Positions 8,830 through 17,089 are shown, numbered from the stretch's first letter. The stretch is 64,000 nucleotides of DNA from Pseudomonas japonica (GCF_900188455.1 NZ_FZOL01000003.1:1-64000), one strand, 5' to 3'. Made by a program: numbers and translations. Notes: generated from the sequence alone by a model not told the origin.

Positions 8830-9549
8830 TCACCATTCCCATCCCGCCCCCATACCCTCAACCCCCTGCCGAATCCTCTTCAACGCCTGCCCATGCAACT
8901 GCGACACCCGTGATTTCCCCACCCCCAGCAACTCCGCCAACTGCACAAAACTCAACTGCTGATAGTAGTGCCCCACAATGATCTGCCGCTCCCGCTCCGG
9001 CAGGCGTTCCACCAGCAGGCTCAGGCTCAGGTCATTGTCCTGCTGTACATAGGCGTTGAGCGGGTTGTTGTCCGGTGGCGTTTCATCGATCACCCCCAGT
9101 TCGAGGAAGTAACCGAAGGCCAGGTCCACGGCGCTGTTGACCACCAGTTCCAGGTCGCTGTCGGTATCGCTGAAGCGGTCTTCACTGCTGAGCGCGGCCA
9201 GGCGATCGCGGCTGACGGGCCGCTGGTCCTTGATGTACGCCGCCAGTCCCTTGATCACCGCGCCCTTGAGAAAGGGCTCGGCATAGGTGCGGAAGCGCAC
9301 CTGGCGCAGCGGGTCGAAGCCATCGATGGCCTGCAGCAACCCCTGCGACGTGAGGCTGAGGTAGTCGTTCCACTCCGCCAGCGGGTGCGGGTAGCGGTTG
9401 TAGAAATAACCGGCGACGGTGCGCGCCCAGGGCGCGTGGTGGAAGAACAGCCGCGCCCGGGCATCCGCCGAGCGCAGCGCCTGCCATTCGCGCCACAGCG
9501 CCTGTTCTTCGTCGTTCGCCGGGGTGAACGGCGCTTGCATCGGGTCCAT
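8830..9549 (-). CDS. fliA: Sigma28 (FliA/WhiG-type) RNA polymerase sigma factor
   Basis: This 239-residue protein has the usual FliA length. Region 2 is seen as EWNDYLSLTSQGLLQAIDGF, then FRTYAEPFLKGAVIKGL, and region 4 as LPERERQIIVGHYYQQLSF followed by the helix-turn-helix LAELLGVGKSRVSQLHGQAL. It is the last gene of the flagellar operon, 10 nt after fliP. It would direct RNA polymerase to a sigma28 class of promoters. No FlgM anti-sigma gene and no flagellin gene are present here, so its targets are unknown. It is quite divergent in region 2 from housekeeping FliA and is probably dedicated to this locus or to substrates encoded elsewhere. Confidence 0.85.
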   Translation of the reverse strand: MDPMQAPFTPANDEEQALWREWQALRSADARARLFFHHAPWARTVAGYFYNRYPHPLAEWNDYLSLTSQGLLQAIDGFDPLRQVRFRTYAEPFLKGAVIKGLAAYIKDQRPVSRDRLAALSSEDRFSDTDSDLELVVNSAVDLAFGYFLELGVIDETPPDNNPLNAYVQQDNDLSLSLLVERLPERERQIIVGHYYQQLSFVQLAELLGVGKSRVSQLHGQALKRIRQGVEGMGAGWEW

Positions 9550-9559
9550 GTGGCGACAG

Positions 9560-10345
9560 TCAGGCGACGCTGCGAACCAGGGTCTGGGTGATCAGCCCCC
9601 AGCCATCGATCAGCAGGAACAACATGATCTTCAACGGCAGCGAAATGGTGATCGGCGGCACCATGATCATGCCCAGTGACATGAGGATCGACGAGACGAT
9701 GATGTCGATGATCAGGAACGGCAGGAAGATCATGAAGCCGATCTGGAAGGCGATCTTCAGTTCGCTGAGCATGAACGCCGGCACCAGGTGCACCGGGTTC
9801 AGCTGTTCGACCGTGGCGGGTAGGGGCGCTTTGGCCAGTTCGTGGATCAGGCGCAGGTCGGACTCGTGGGTCTGCCGCACCATGAAGTCGCGCAGCGGCA
9901 CCCAGCCCTCGGTGGCCGCCTGCTCCAGGGTGGCCTGGCCGGCCATGAAGGGTTTGGCCCCGGCTTCGTAGGCGCTCTGCAGGGTCGGGGTCATGACGAA
10001 CAGGGTGAGGAACATGGCCAGCACGATCAGCACGATGTTCGGCGGCGTGGTCTGCAGGCCAAGGGCATGCCGCACCAGCGACAGGACCACGATATTGCGG
10101 GTGAAGGTGGTCAGGGCAATGACCCCGAACGGCAGCAGCGACAGCAGGGTCAGCAGGCTGAACACGCTCACCGGCGAACCCAGGGAGGTGGCGGCGAAGC
10201 TGTCCCAGGCGGCGGTTTCGCCAGCAGCGAGGGTCGGGCCGGAAACGAGGCAGAGCAGGGCAATCAGAAGGCGGCGGCTGAGCATGGCGAATCGCTGGTG
10301 GCAAGGTGATCGGAAAGTGCTGCACGCGACATGGCGGAGGCTCAT
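9560..10345 (-). CDS. fliP: Flagellar export gate protein FliP
   Basis: Inner-membrane core component of the flagellar type III export gate (with FliQ, FliR, FlhA, FlhB). It has a cleavable signal-like segment (LSRRLLIALLCLVSGPTLA) followed by the FliP body with SVFSLLTLLSLLPFGVIALTTFTR (as LLPF plus T-FTR motifs), LQTTPPN and PFLIIDIIVSSILMSLGM. The ATG at 10345 overlaps the fliO stop (ATGA). An ATG at 10285 would give 241 residues starting at the signal peptide, the more usual FliP length. Neither has a good Shine-Dalgarno, and coupling favours the first. Confidence 0.95.
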   Translation of the reverse strand: MSLRHVACSTFRSPCHQRFAMLSRRLLIALLCLVSGPTLAAGETAAWDSFAATSLGSPVSVFSLLTLLSLLPFGVIALTTFTRNIVVLSLVRHALGLQTTPPNIVLIVLAMFLTLFVMTPTLQSAYEAGAKPFMAGQATLEQAATEGWVPLRDFMVRQTHESDLRLIHELAKAPLPATVEQLNPVHLVPAFMLSELKIAFQIGFMIFLPFLIIDIIVSSILMSLGMIMVPPITISLPLKIMLFLLIDGWGLITQTLVRSVA

Positions 10346-10701
10346 GGCGTGGATGCGGGTGCTGTCGGCGCCTCGGCGCCGAGCCGGGTGACCGTCGCCC
10401 CGGTCGGGGTCTCGGTGATCAGCAGGCGTTCGTCGGCGGCCTCGACCAGGTACACCCGGGTACGTGGCGACAGGCGCAAGGCCGCGCTGCAGTGCAGTTC
10501 GGCGCGCTCGCCGCGGGCCGTCATGGCGCCGCCGCCACGCCGGCTGTACCAGCGCAGTACCAGGTACACCGCCGCCAGCAGCAGGGCGGTGAGGGCCATG
10601 ACCTTGATGATCAGCAGCAGCGAGATCGGGTCGTCCTGGCGCAGCGGCAGGGCCGCCGCGCTGGCGATCAGCGGCTCGGCGGAGGCGGTGCCGGCGCTCA
10701 C
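10342..10701 (-). CDS. fliO: Flagellar export-gate assembly protein FliO
   Basis: A 119-residue bitopic membrane protein: short periplasmic N-terminus, one membrane helix (LLLIIKVMALTALLLAAVYLVL) and a cytoplasmic beta domain (RTRVYLVEAADERLLITETPTGATV). This is the FliO layout; FliO acts as a scaffold or chaperone for FliP5R1 assembly. It overlaps fliN and fliP by 4 nt each in the standard fliNOP order. Confidence 0.88.
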   Translation of the reverse strand: MSAGTASAEPLIASAAALPLRQDDPISLLLIIKVMALTALLLAAVYLVLRWYSRRGGGAMTARGERAELHCSAALRLSPRTRVYLVEAADERLLITETPTGATVTRLGAEAPTAPASTP

Positions 10702-11003
10702 AGGATTTCCGTCAGCTGCAGGCCGAAGTTGTCATCCACCGCCACCAGGTTGCCACGGGCCACGGCCTTGCCGTCGAGGCACAGGCGTGCCGGCTCGTTG
10801 ACCTGCTGCAGCAGCTTGACCACGTCGCCGGACTTGAGGGCGAACAGTTCGTCCACGGTCATCTCGGCGCTGCCCAGTTCCACGGTCAGTTCGACCCGGA
10901 CATGCTTGATCAGGCCCAGGTCGCGCTTGATCAGCGGCGCCAGGGTACGGTTGTCCACCGGGTGGCTCTCTTCCAGTTCGATGGGGTCGACGACGGTCGT
11001 CAT
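10698..11003 (-). CDS. fliN: C-ring protein FliN
   Basis: A 101-residue SPOA-domain protein (VRVELTVELGSAEMTVDELFALKSGDVVKL and GNLVAVDDNFGLQLTEIL are recognisable in pieces). FliN forms the base of the C-ring and is the docking platform for the FliH-FliI ATPase and substrates, a role it shares with injectisome SctQ. A good GGAGA ribosome site lies 8 nt before the ATG. The length is typical of short FliN proteins. Confidence 0.92.
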   Translation of the reverse strand: MTTVVDPIELEESHPVDNRTLAPLIKRDLGLIKHVRVELTVELGSAEMTVDELFALKSGDVVKLLQQVNEPARLCLDGKAVARGNLVAVDDNFGLQLTEIL

Positions 11004-11022
11004 GCTTGTGTTCTCCGTAAAG

Positions 11023-11754
11023 TCATTTAGTCAGTTGCAGGGCCAGGCGGTCCTGCTGGCGGGCCAGGTAGCCCTTGGCGAGGACGTCGCCGGGCTCGCT
11101 GGCGAGTGTCAGTGGCTGGTCGAGGCGGGCCTGGGCGCGCAGGACGTCGCCGGGGCTGAGGTCGTCGATATCGCCCAGGGCCAGTTCGGTCAGCGGCAGT
11201 TGCAGGGTCAGGCGCACACGGGCGCCGCCGATGGCCTGCTTGCGCTCGACCAGGGCAGGCGGTGCCGCCAGCGGCGGCAGGGCGGCATCGAACAGTGCAG
11301 CATCCAGCAGGCAGTACAGGGCGTTGTCGCCCAACTCGATGCGCAGCAGCGCGCGGGGGCCCAGGGCCGCGCCGGGGGCCTCGGGAGCGGCCGCGCTCAG
11401 GTCCTGCACCGGCGCCTGGCCGAGGGCCTGGAGCAGGATGTTGACCAGCGCCAGACGAGCTTGCTCCAGCAGGTGCGTGGCGCTGGCGTCCTCCGGCAAC
11501 TGTCCGGCATGGGTGCCGAACACCGCGCGGCGCCAGCTGTCGGCATGCCGTCCGGCGATGTGCAGGGCGCCATGGGGGCTGGTGGCGCGCAACCAGTGCA
11601 GAGGGGCAGGGTCGAGGGCCTGTTCCGCCTGGCACTCGATGCTCCAGGCGTCATCAGCGAAGCACCATTGCTCGCGCCAGGCCTCGACCTGCGCCGGCAG
11701 GGTGTCGCGTGCGGCGGCCAGGCGGCTGGCGCCGAGAAATCCGAGAAGTCGCAT
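11023..11754 (-). CDS. fliM: Short FliM/SctQ-like C-ring protein without CheY-binding N-terminus
   Basis: At 243 residues this is about 80 shorter than usual FliM. The C-terminal SPOA domain is clear (ALVERKQAIGGARVRLTL, LGDIDDLSPGDVL, DVLAKGYLARQQDRLALQL). The middle domain is poorly conserved. The N-terminus starts MRLLGFLGASRL and has no LSQ-EIDALL peptide, the part that binds phosphorylated CheY. It sits directly before fliN, as FliM should. Inferred: it builds a C-ring or sorting platform that cannot be switched by chemotaxis, closer in function to injectisome SctQ. Confidence 0.75.
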   Translation of the reverse strand: MRLLGFLGASRLAAARDTLPAQVEAWREQWCFADDAWSIECQAEQALDPAPLHWLRATSPHGALHIAGRHADSWRRAVFGTHAGQLPEDASATHLLEQARLALVNILLQALGQAPVQDLSAAAPEAPGAALGPRALLRIELGDNALYCLLDAALFDAALPPLAAPPALVERKQAIGGARVRLTLQLPLTELALGDIDDLSPGDVLRAQARLDQPLTLASEPGDVLAKGYLARQQDRLALQLTK

Positions 11755-11757
11755 GGC

Positions 11758-12942
11758 TCAGCCTCCGCGGGTGCCGTTGTAGAGTTGTTCGATCATTTCG
11801 TTGGACACGGTCATCACCCGCGAACTGGCCTGGTAGCCGCGCTGGATGATCAGGATGTCGCCGAATTCCTGGGCCAGGTCGACGTTGGACAGTTCCAGGT
11901 AACCGCCCTGGATCCGCCCGAAACGGCCCTCGGTGGCGCGGCCGAACTGCGGGTGCAGTGAATCCGGGGCGCGGTACAGCGACTTCTCGCCGGCGATCAG
12001 CGCGGCGTTGTCGTCGAAGTCGGCGAGGACCAGCTGGCTGCCTTCACGCTTCTGGCCACTGGCGTAGGTAAGGTTCATCACGCCTTTCTCGTCGAAGGCG
12101 TAGCTGCTCAGGCCGGAGACCGCGCTGCCGTCAACCACCTTGGCGGTCAGGGTGTGGCTGGGGCCGCTGGCGACCTGGGACGCCAGGTTGTAGCTGCCCG
12201 GGTTGCCGAAGTCGAGGACCACGGCCTGGCCGCTGCCGCTGTTCAGCAGCGGTACGGTCAGGGTGTTGTAGCCCACCTCCGGGCTGCCATCGATGCCGAA
12301 GGCGATGGTGCCGGTGCTCAGCAGCGAGCCGGCGGCGTTGCTCACGTCCACCTGCCAGCTGTTGCTGGAAACGGCCGTGGACTGCGGGGTGAACTTGATG
12401 GTCAGCTTCTGGCTGGCGCCGGAGGCGTCGTAGACCACCACATCCTTGATCTGGTGAGTGGCCTCGGTGGCGCCGCTGCGGGCCAGGGTGCCGATCATCT
12501 CGACCTTGGTGGTCGGCGTCGGCGGCAGGGTACGGCGCTCCTTGATATTGATGTCGCCACGGTTGCCGGCGGCATCGATGCCCTGCACGCGGAACTGGCT
12601 GATGGTGTCGACCAGGTAGCCGTCCTTGTCGATCTGGAACTGCCCGGCGCGGGTGTAGAAGGTTTCCTTGTTGTCGCCCTGGAGCACGAAGTAGCCGGCC
12701 CCGGTGATCGCCGCGTTGGTGTCGTTGCCGGTCTGCCGGGTGTCGCCGGCCTTGGTCCGCACTTCGGTCCCGGCGACGCCGGCACCCAGGCCCTGGCCGT
12801 CCTGGCCGTTGACGCTGCGGAAGAAGGTGTCGCTGCCGCGGTAGCCCGGGGTGTTCATGTTCGACACGTTGTTGGAGACGTTGTCCAGACCCTTGGAGAA
12901 CGCCAGCAGACCGCTGATGCCATTGAAGAATGCTTGCAGCAT
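11758..12942 (-). CDS. flgE: Flagellar hook protein FlgE
   Basis: A 394-residue rod/hook family protein. The N-terminal D0 motif is GISGLLAFSKGLDNVSNNVSN-MNTPGYRG in parts, the middle has the GAGYFVL / YTRAGQF segment, and the C-terminal motif has NVDLAQEFGDILIIQRGYQASSRV. FlgE polymerises into the hook outside the outer membrane. A strong GGAGG site precedes the ATG. Its presence with FlgD and FliK means a hook can probably be built, although no junction (FlgK/L) or filament gene follows. Confidence 0.93.
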   Translation of the reverse strand: MLQAFFNGISGLLAFSKGLDNVSNNVSNMNTPGYRGSDTFFRSVNGQDGQGLGAGVAGTEVRTKAGDTRQTGNDTNAAITGAGYFVLQGDNKETFYTRAGQFQIDKDGYLVDTISQFRVQGIDAAGNRGDINIKERRTLPPTPTTKVEMIGTLARSGATEATHQIKDVVVYDASGASQKLTIKFTPQSTAVSSNSWQVDVSNAAGSLLSTGTIAFGIDGSPEVGYNTLTVPLLNSGSGQAVVLDFGNPGSYNLASQVASGPSHTLTAKVVDGSAVSGLSSYAFDEKGVMNLTYASGQKREGSQLVLADFDDNAALIAGEKSLYRAPDSLHPQFGRATEGRFGRIQGGYLELSNVDLAQEFGDILIIQRGYQASSRVMTVSNEMIEQLYNGTRGG

Positions 12943-12952
12943 TGTCGCCTCC

Positions 12953-13369
12953 TCAGACGCGGACCAGTTTGACCTGGGCCATGCGCACGTCCGGCAGGAC
13001 GTTGCCGTTGCTGTCCTTGATGGTCAGCACGGGCCCGGACAGGGAAAAGGAAATGGCCGAGACCGAGCCGACCACCGACTCGCCGGACTCGGTGGTGACT
13101 TCCACCTGGCGTCCGAGCAGGCCGAGGGACTGCGCGGTGGCGTTCATGGTCACCAGGTTCTCGGTGTTCTCGTTGGTCACGCGGGTCTGTTCGAGGTTGG
13201 CGAACTGCGCCATCTGCGCCAGGAACTCGCGGTTGTTGATCGGTTCCAGCGGGTCCTGGAAGGTCAGTTCGGTGAGGAACAGCTTGATGAAGTCCTCCTG
13301 CCCCAGGCGACTCTGGCTCAGCTCGGAGGTGGTGGAGTTCAGTGCATTGCCGATTGCGTCGATGGCCAT
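12953..13369 (-). CDS. flgD: Short hook-cap / scaffold protein FlgD
   Basis: 138 residues. The conserved FlgD N-terminal region is clear: LGQEDFIKLFLTEL, FQDPLEPINNREFLAQMAQFANLEQ. The rest is a compact beta domain (GLLGRQVEV... VSAISFSLSGPVLTI). Most FlgD proteins are about 220 residues, so this is a minimal version lacking much of the Fn3/tudor region. The start codon overlaps the fliK stop (TAATG). Its role is to cap the growing hook while FlgE is added. Confidence 0.88.
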   Translation of the reverse strand: MAIDAIGNALNSTTSELSQSRLGQEDFIKLFLTELTFQDPLEPINNREFLAQMAQFANLEQTRVTNENTENLVTMNATAQSLGLLGRQVEVTTESGESVVGSVSAISFSLSGPVLTIKDSNGNVLPDVRMAQVKLVRV

Positions 13370-14148
13370 TACCAGGCATCTCCCTGAAGGCGTGAAAGAG
13401 GCTCCCGTTGCCACACGGGTTGTCCGTTGATCCAGATCCGTTGTGCGTCGACGCCGCTGCCGGGCAGGCGCCGCAGCAGTTCGGCGAGCAGCGTGCGTTG
13501 TTCGTCCGCGTCCAGGTGATGGTCGCGAATCAGCAGTTCCATCCCGTTGCCCCGGGGCAGCAGCAGGCAGTTGCGCTCCGGCCACTGGCGCGCGGTCCAG
13601 GCGTTCATCTGTTCGTCCAGCGCGGCGAGGGCGTCGCTGCCCTCCGCGGTGTTGGTCGCCACCGGCAGCGATACGACGCTGCTTTCGGCAACGTCGGCCG
13701 GCGCAACGGGGGCGGGCGCCTGCGGCCGTGGCTCAGCCTGGTTCGTCGGCAGGGCGGCGAACACCGTGCCATGGGCCTTGTACGCCGCTTCGGCACTGGC
13801 CCGCAGCGCCGACGGGACATGGGACAGGTGGCTGCCGGCGCGCAGGCCCAGCTCGTACAGCTCCAGGCCCGGGTTGTGCTGCGGGCGTTGCCCGTGGTTG
13901 CGCCGCGGGTCGCGGGGCGGGAGGGAAGACTGCTGCGCGGCGAGCCGATCGTGCGCCGCGCTGTCCTCGCGCGGGACGTTGTCGTTGGCGGACGGCTGGC
14001 GTTCGCCTGGCTGTTCATGCGGGGCATCCTGCTGGCGATCCAGGCCCAGCCGGTTGCTGAAGTCGTTGCTGCCCATGGCCGGCTCCGGCGTGGGCGTGGT
14101 CTGATTCCGCGGCAGGTTCCACAGCGATACCGCGACCTTAAAGTCCAT
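13369..14148 (-). CDS. fliK: Probable hook-length control protein FliK
   Basis: 259 residues, Pro/Gln/Ala-rich and probably unstructured in the N-terminal ~150. A C-terminal ~100-residue domain (NCLLLPRGNGMELLIRDHHLDADEQRTL) follows, ending WQREPLSRLQGDAW. Sequence conservation to FliK is weak. The call rests on its place between fliJ and flgD, on the disordered-plus-compact-C-terminus layout of FliK/SctP rulers, and on length. It would measure hook length and flip FlhB specificity. The ATG at 14148 overlaps fliJ by 11 nt. Confidence 0.65.
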   Translation of the reverse strand: MDFKVAVSLWNLPRNQTTPTPEPAMGSNDFSNRLGLDRQQDAPHEQPGERQPSANDNVPREDSAAHDRLAAQQSSLPPRDPRRNHGQRPQHNPGLELYELGLRAGSHLSHVPSALRASAEAAYKAHGTVFAALPTNQAEPRPQAPAPVAPADVAESSVVSLPVATNTAEGSDALAALDEQMNAWTARQWPERNCLLLPRGNGMELLIRDHHLDADEQRTLLAELLRRLPGSGVDAQRIWINGQPVWQREPLSRLQGDAW

Positions 14149-14599
14149 GGGCGGCCCTCCGTGCCTGTTGGCTGTCGAATACGTCGATGCTTTCCCGGTG
14201 CTCGCGGACCTGGCGCAGGGCTTCGGCGATCCGCTGGCAGGCCTTGTCGGCCACGTCCTGGTTGACCTTGCACTTGAGCAATTCGGCCAGGGCCTGCTGC
14301 TGCACGGTCTGCGCCTCGACCAGGTCCCGACGCCGCGCTTCGATCCGCGCATGGGCGGCCTGTTGCGCCAGCAGGCGCTGTTCGTGCTGCGCCGGATCGA
14401 AGCGCGCACCGGCACGGGCGTGCTGCCCCAGGCGTTCGAGGATCTCGTGGTAGTCGGCCTGCTCCAGGTCGAACCGCTCCTGTGCCTGGCGCAGGGCTTC
14501 GCGGCTGCGTTCATGGAGCCGATCGGCCTTTTCCCGCTGCATGACCCGCAGGCGCCGGGCGGCCTGAAGCTGGTGCAGGGTGCGTGGATCAGGCTGCAT
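14138..14599 (-). CDS. fliJ: FliJ/SctO-like export stalk protein
   Basis: 153 residues, almost wholly alpha-helical coiled coil (RLRVMQREKADRLHERSREAL, EARRRDLVEAQTVQQQALAEL in part). This is the FliJ layout: a central stalk that couples the FliI hexamer to FlhA. It lies directly after fliI, overlapping it by 11 nt, in the standard fliHIJ order. Identification is by position and structure rather than by sequence motif. Confidence 0.78.
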   Translation of the reverse strand: MQPDPRTLHQLQAARRLRVMQREKADRLHERSREALRQAQERFDLEQADYHEILERLGQHARAGARFDPAQHEQRLLAQQAAHARIEARRRDLVEAQTVQQQALAELLKCKVNQDVADKACQRIAEALRQVREHRESIDVFDSQQARRAAHGL

Positions 14600-15935
14600 G
14601 GGCGTTGCCTCGGGTCAGGCGCTGGGCCAGACGCTGCAGGGCCTGCCAGGCCTTTTCGGTCGGGCAGTGTTCGTCCGGTGTCTGCTGCAGCAGGGCATCC
14701 AGTTCGGGCTTGAGTTCGATCATCAGGTCGATGACCCGCTGGCTGCCTTTTTCGTAGGCGCCCAGTTCGATCAGGTCTTCGCTGTTGCGGTACACCCCCA
14801 TGGCGCTGCGCACGCTGTCGACCGTGCGCTTCTGCTCGGCGTTGCGCAGGGCCCCGGCCAGGCGACTGATGCTGTTGAGCACGTCGATCGCCGGCCAGTG
14901 GCCGCGGGCGCCGATGTTGCGGTCGAGGACGATATGGCCGTCGAGGATGGCGCGCATATGGTCGGCCACCGGTTCGTTCATGTCGTCGCCCTCCACCAGC
15001 ACGGTGTAGACCCCGGTGATCGAACCCTGGCCGCGCAGGTTGCCGGCCCGTTCCATCAGTGGCGGCAGCAGGGCCAGCACCGACGGCGGATAGCCGCGGC
15101 TGCCCATGGGCTCGCCGGTAGCCAGGCCGATCTCCCGTTGCGCCAGGGCGAAGCGGGTGATCGAGTCCATGATCAGCAGCACCTGCTTGCCCTGGGCGCG
15201 GAACCACTCGGCGATGGTGGTGGCGGTATAGGCCGCCTGGCGCCGCAGTACCGCCGGCTGTTCGGCTGCGGCGGCGATCACCACGGCCTTTTCCAGGCCG
15301 CGCGTGCCGAGGCTGTCGCGAATGAAGTCGCCGACTTCACGCCCGCGCTCGCCGATCAGGGCGATGACGATCACGTCGGCTTCGGTGTGCTGGCTCATCA
15401 TCCCCAGCAGGGTGCTCTTGCCCACGCCGCTGCCGGCGAAGATACCCATGCGCTGGCCACGGCCCAGCGGCATGAACAGGTCCACCGCCTTGACCCCGGT
15501 GGCCAGCGCGGTATCGATGGGCGCGCGGTGCAGCGGGTTGATGGGCGCCACCAGGCGCGGCAGGCGTTGCAGGTCGTCCGCCAGCGGGCGGTCGTCGAGC
15601 GGTTGGCAGGTGGCATCCAGCACCCGACCGAGCAGGGCGTCGCCCACCGGCACGCTGTAGGCTTCGCCGCGGGCTACCGCCTCGCTGGCCAGGCTCAGGC
15701 CGTCCACGCTGCCATAGGGCATCAGCAGGGCATGTTCCTGCTGCAGGCCGACCACCTCCGCGACCAGCGGCGTGCCGCCCTGCAGCGGGAGGATGTCCAC
15801 CAGTTCGCCGAGATGCACGTCGAGGCCGGAGGCTTCCAGGACCATGCCGCGGATCGCGCTCAGGCGCCCGGTGCGCCGGCAACTGCGGGTCTCGGCCAGG
15901 CGCGCCAGGGCGCGCTGTTCAAAGCCCTGCCACAC
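14589..15935 (-). CDS. fliI: Flagellar export ATPase FliI
   Basis: 448 residues when started at the GTG (VWQGFEQRAL) that overlaps fliH by 17 nt. It is an F1-type ATPase with Walker A GIFAGSGVGKSTLL, the Walker B region VLLIMDSITRFA, GERGREVGDF and the C-terminal YRNSEDLIELGAYEKGS segment of type III ATPases. It energises unfolding and release of chaperoned substrates at the export gate, with FliH and FliJ encoded on either side. All catalytic motifs are intact. Confidence 0.95.
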   Translation of the reverse strand: MWQGFEQRALARLAETRSCRRTGRLSAIRGMVLEASGLDVHLGELVDILPLQGGTPLVAEVVGLQQEHALLMPYGSVDGLSLASEAVARGEAYSVPVGDALLGRVLDATCQPLDDRPLADDLQRLPRLVAPINPLHRAPIDTALATGVKAVDLFMPLGRGQRMGIFAGSGVGKSTLLGMMSQHTEADVIVIALIGERGREVGDFIRDSLGTRGLEKAVVIAAAAEQPAVLRRQAAYTATTIAEWFRAQGKQVLLIMDSITRFALAQREIGLATGEPMGSRGYPPSVLALLPPLMERAGNLRGQGSITGVYTVLVEGDDMNEPVADHMRAILDGHIVLDRNIGARGHWPAIDVLNSISRLAGALRNAEQKRTVDSVRSAMGVYRNSEDLIELGAYEKGSQRVIDLMIELKPELDALLQQTPDEHCPTEKAWQALQRLAQRLTRGNAHAA

Positions 15936-16644
15936 GGTCGTCTCCCAGCAGCGCGGCGCGGATCGCGTCCAGTTGTGTGTCCAGCCCGGCATCCAGGCGG
16001 CCCAGGCCGTGATCGATCAGGCAACTGCCGACCTTGGCCTGCGGGTCGAGCTGGAAGGCAGCCAGGGCCTGTTCGTCGTCGAGCAGGCCGCGCAGGCGGG
16101 CATGGTCGCTGGCGCTGACGCGGATGCGCAGCGGCTCGCCGAGGCGGTATTCGTCGATGGCCTGGGCCGCCAGGTCGGCGACCAGAGGCCGGGAAGCGGC
16201 GTGCTGGCCGAGCAGGCGGGTGACCACCGACAGCGCCAGGCGCGCGGCCACCGGCTCCAGGGCCTGGAGCAGCTGTTGCCGTTCCTGGTCCAGTGCGCGG
16301 GTCAGCTCGCCCAGTTGCTGGCCATGCTGCTCCAGGCGCTTGTCGAGGGCGGCTTCCTGTTCCTTCGCCCGTCGCGTCAGCTCCTGTTCGCGTTGCGCGA
16401 GGGCCTTGGCGCTGTCTTCGCGGGCGGCGGCCAGGCCACGCTGGCGGGCTTGTTCTTCCAGTTGGGCCAGCTCCGCGGCAAAGGCCTGACGCAGGCCGGC
16501 GAGGGTCTGCTCCCGGCTTTCGCTCGGCTGCGCTACGCTGGGTGCCGCGGCCTGCGGAGTGTGCAGGCCGGGCAGGCGCCGGCCGGCGGAGCGTTGTTCC
16601 GGCTGGCGCAGGATGCTGCTGGATGGCGCTTCGCGTTCAGTCAT
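15919..16644 (-). CDS. fliH: Export ATPase regulator FliH (SctL family)
   Basis: 241 residues. A disordered N-terminus is followed by a long Glu/Gln/Arg-rich coiled coil (EEQARQRGLAAAREDSAKAL) and the FliH C-terminal domain (SVVTRLLGQHA, IRVSASDHARLRGLL, CLIDHGLGRLDAGLDTQL). FliH dimers form the spokes that hold FliI under the gate and bind FliN. It sits between the short fliG and fliI, as expected. Confidence 0.9.
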   Translation of the reverse strand: MTEREAPSSSILRQPEQRSAGRRLPGLHTPQAAAPSVAQPSESREQTLAGLRQAFAAELAQLEEQARQRGLAAAREDSAKALAQREQELTRRAKEQEAALDKRLEQHGQQLGELTRALDQERQQLLQALEPVAARLALSVVTRLLGQHAASRPLVADLAAQAIDEYRLGEPLRIRVSASDHARLRGLLDDEQALAAFQLDPQAKVGSCLIDHGLGRLDAGLDTQLDAIRAALLGDDRVAGL

Positions 16645-17086
16645 GGCCAGGCTCCCGTTCGCCGAGGTGGCGGCTCATGCACTGGGCCAGGGCCGGTGGC
16701 ACCGTGCCGGCGCTGAACAGGCTGTCCCAGCGGCGTACCGTGGCCGCATTGGGCAGCCCATCGATGAGCTTGCGGCGCTGGTCCTTTTCCCGCAGTTGCA
16801 GGGCCAGGGCCGCCCAGGCCGGATGCCCGGCCCTGCCCAGGGCCGCCACGCCTTCGTCGGCCATGGGCGGCTGCACGGGACGCGCCGCGCCCTGGCTGGT
16901 CAGTTCGGCCATCACCGCATTGACCACCGAGGGATCGCTGGCCAGGCCCAGGGTTTCGATTTCCTGCAGGAGTTCATTGACCTGCCGGGCCTCGTCGGCA
17001 GCCAGCTGGCCGAGGATCCAGTCGCGGTCCTCGGCATGGATGCAGGCCAGGCGGATCGCCAGTTTGCGCAAGGGAGACGGGGTCAT
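16637..17086 (-). CDS. fliG: Truncated FliG-like protein: N and middle domains only, no torque domain
   Basis: 149 residues, in the FliG slot between fliF and fliH and less than half the usual ~330. Residues 6-62 (LRKLAIRLACIHAEDRDWILGQL and the following helices) align by eye with the FliG N-terminal domain, which binds FliF. Residues 87-141 (GHPAWAALALQLREKDQRRK, LPNAATVRRW, TVPPALAQCMSRHL) align with the FliG middle domain, with GHPAW at the place of the EHPQ motif that binds FliM. Nothing corresponds to the C-terminal domain that carries the charged torque helix and contacts MotA. Inferred role: a linker between MS-ring and C-ring without motor function. The homology is my own reading and needs profile support. 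Confidence 0.55.
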   Translation of the reverse strand: MTPSPLRKLAIRLACIHAEDRDWILGQLAADEARQVNELLQEIETLGLASDPSVVNAVMAELTSQGAARPVQPPMADEGVAALGRAGHPAWAALALQLREKDQRRKLIDGLPNAATVRRWDSLFSAGTVPPALAQCMSRHLGEREPGHD

Positions 17087-17089
17087 GGC

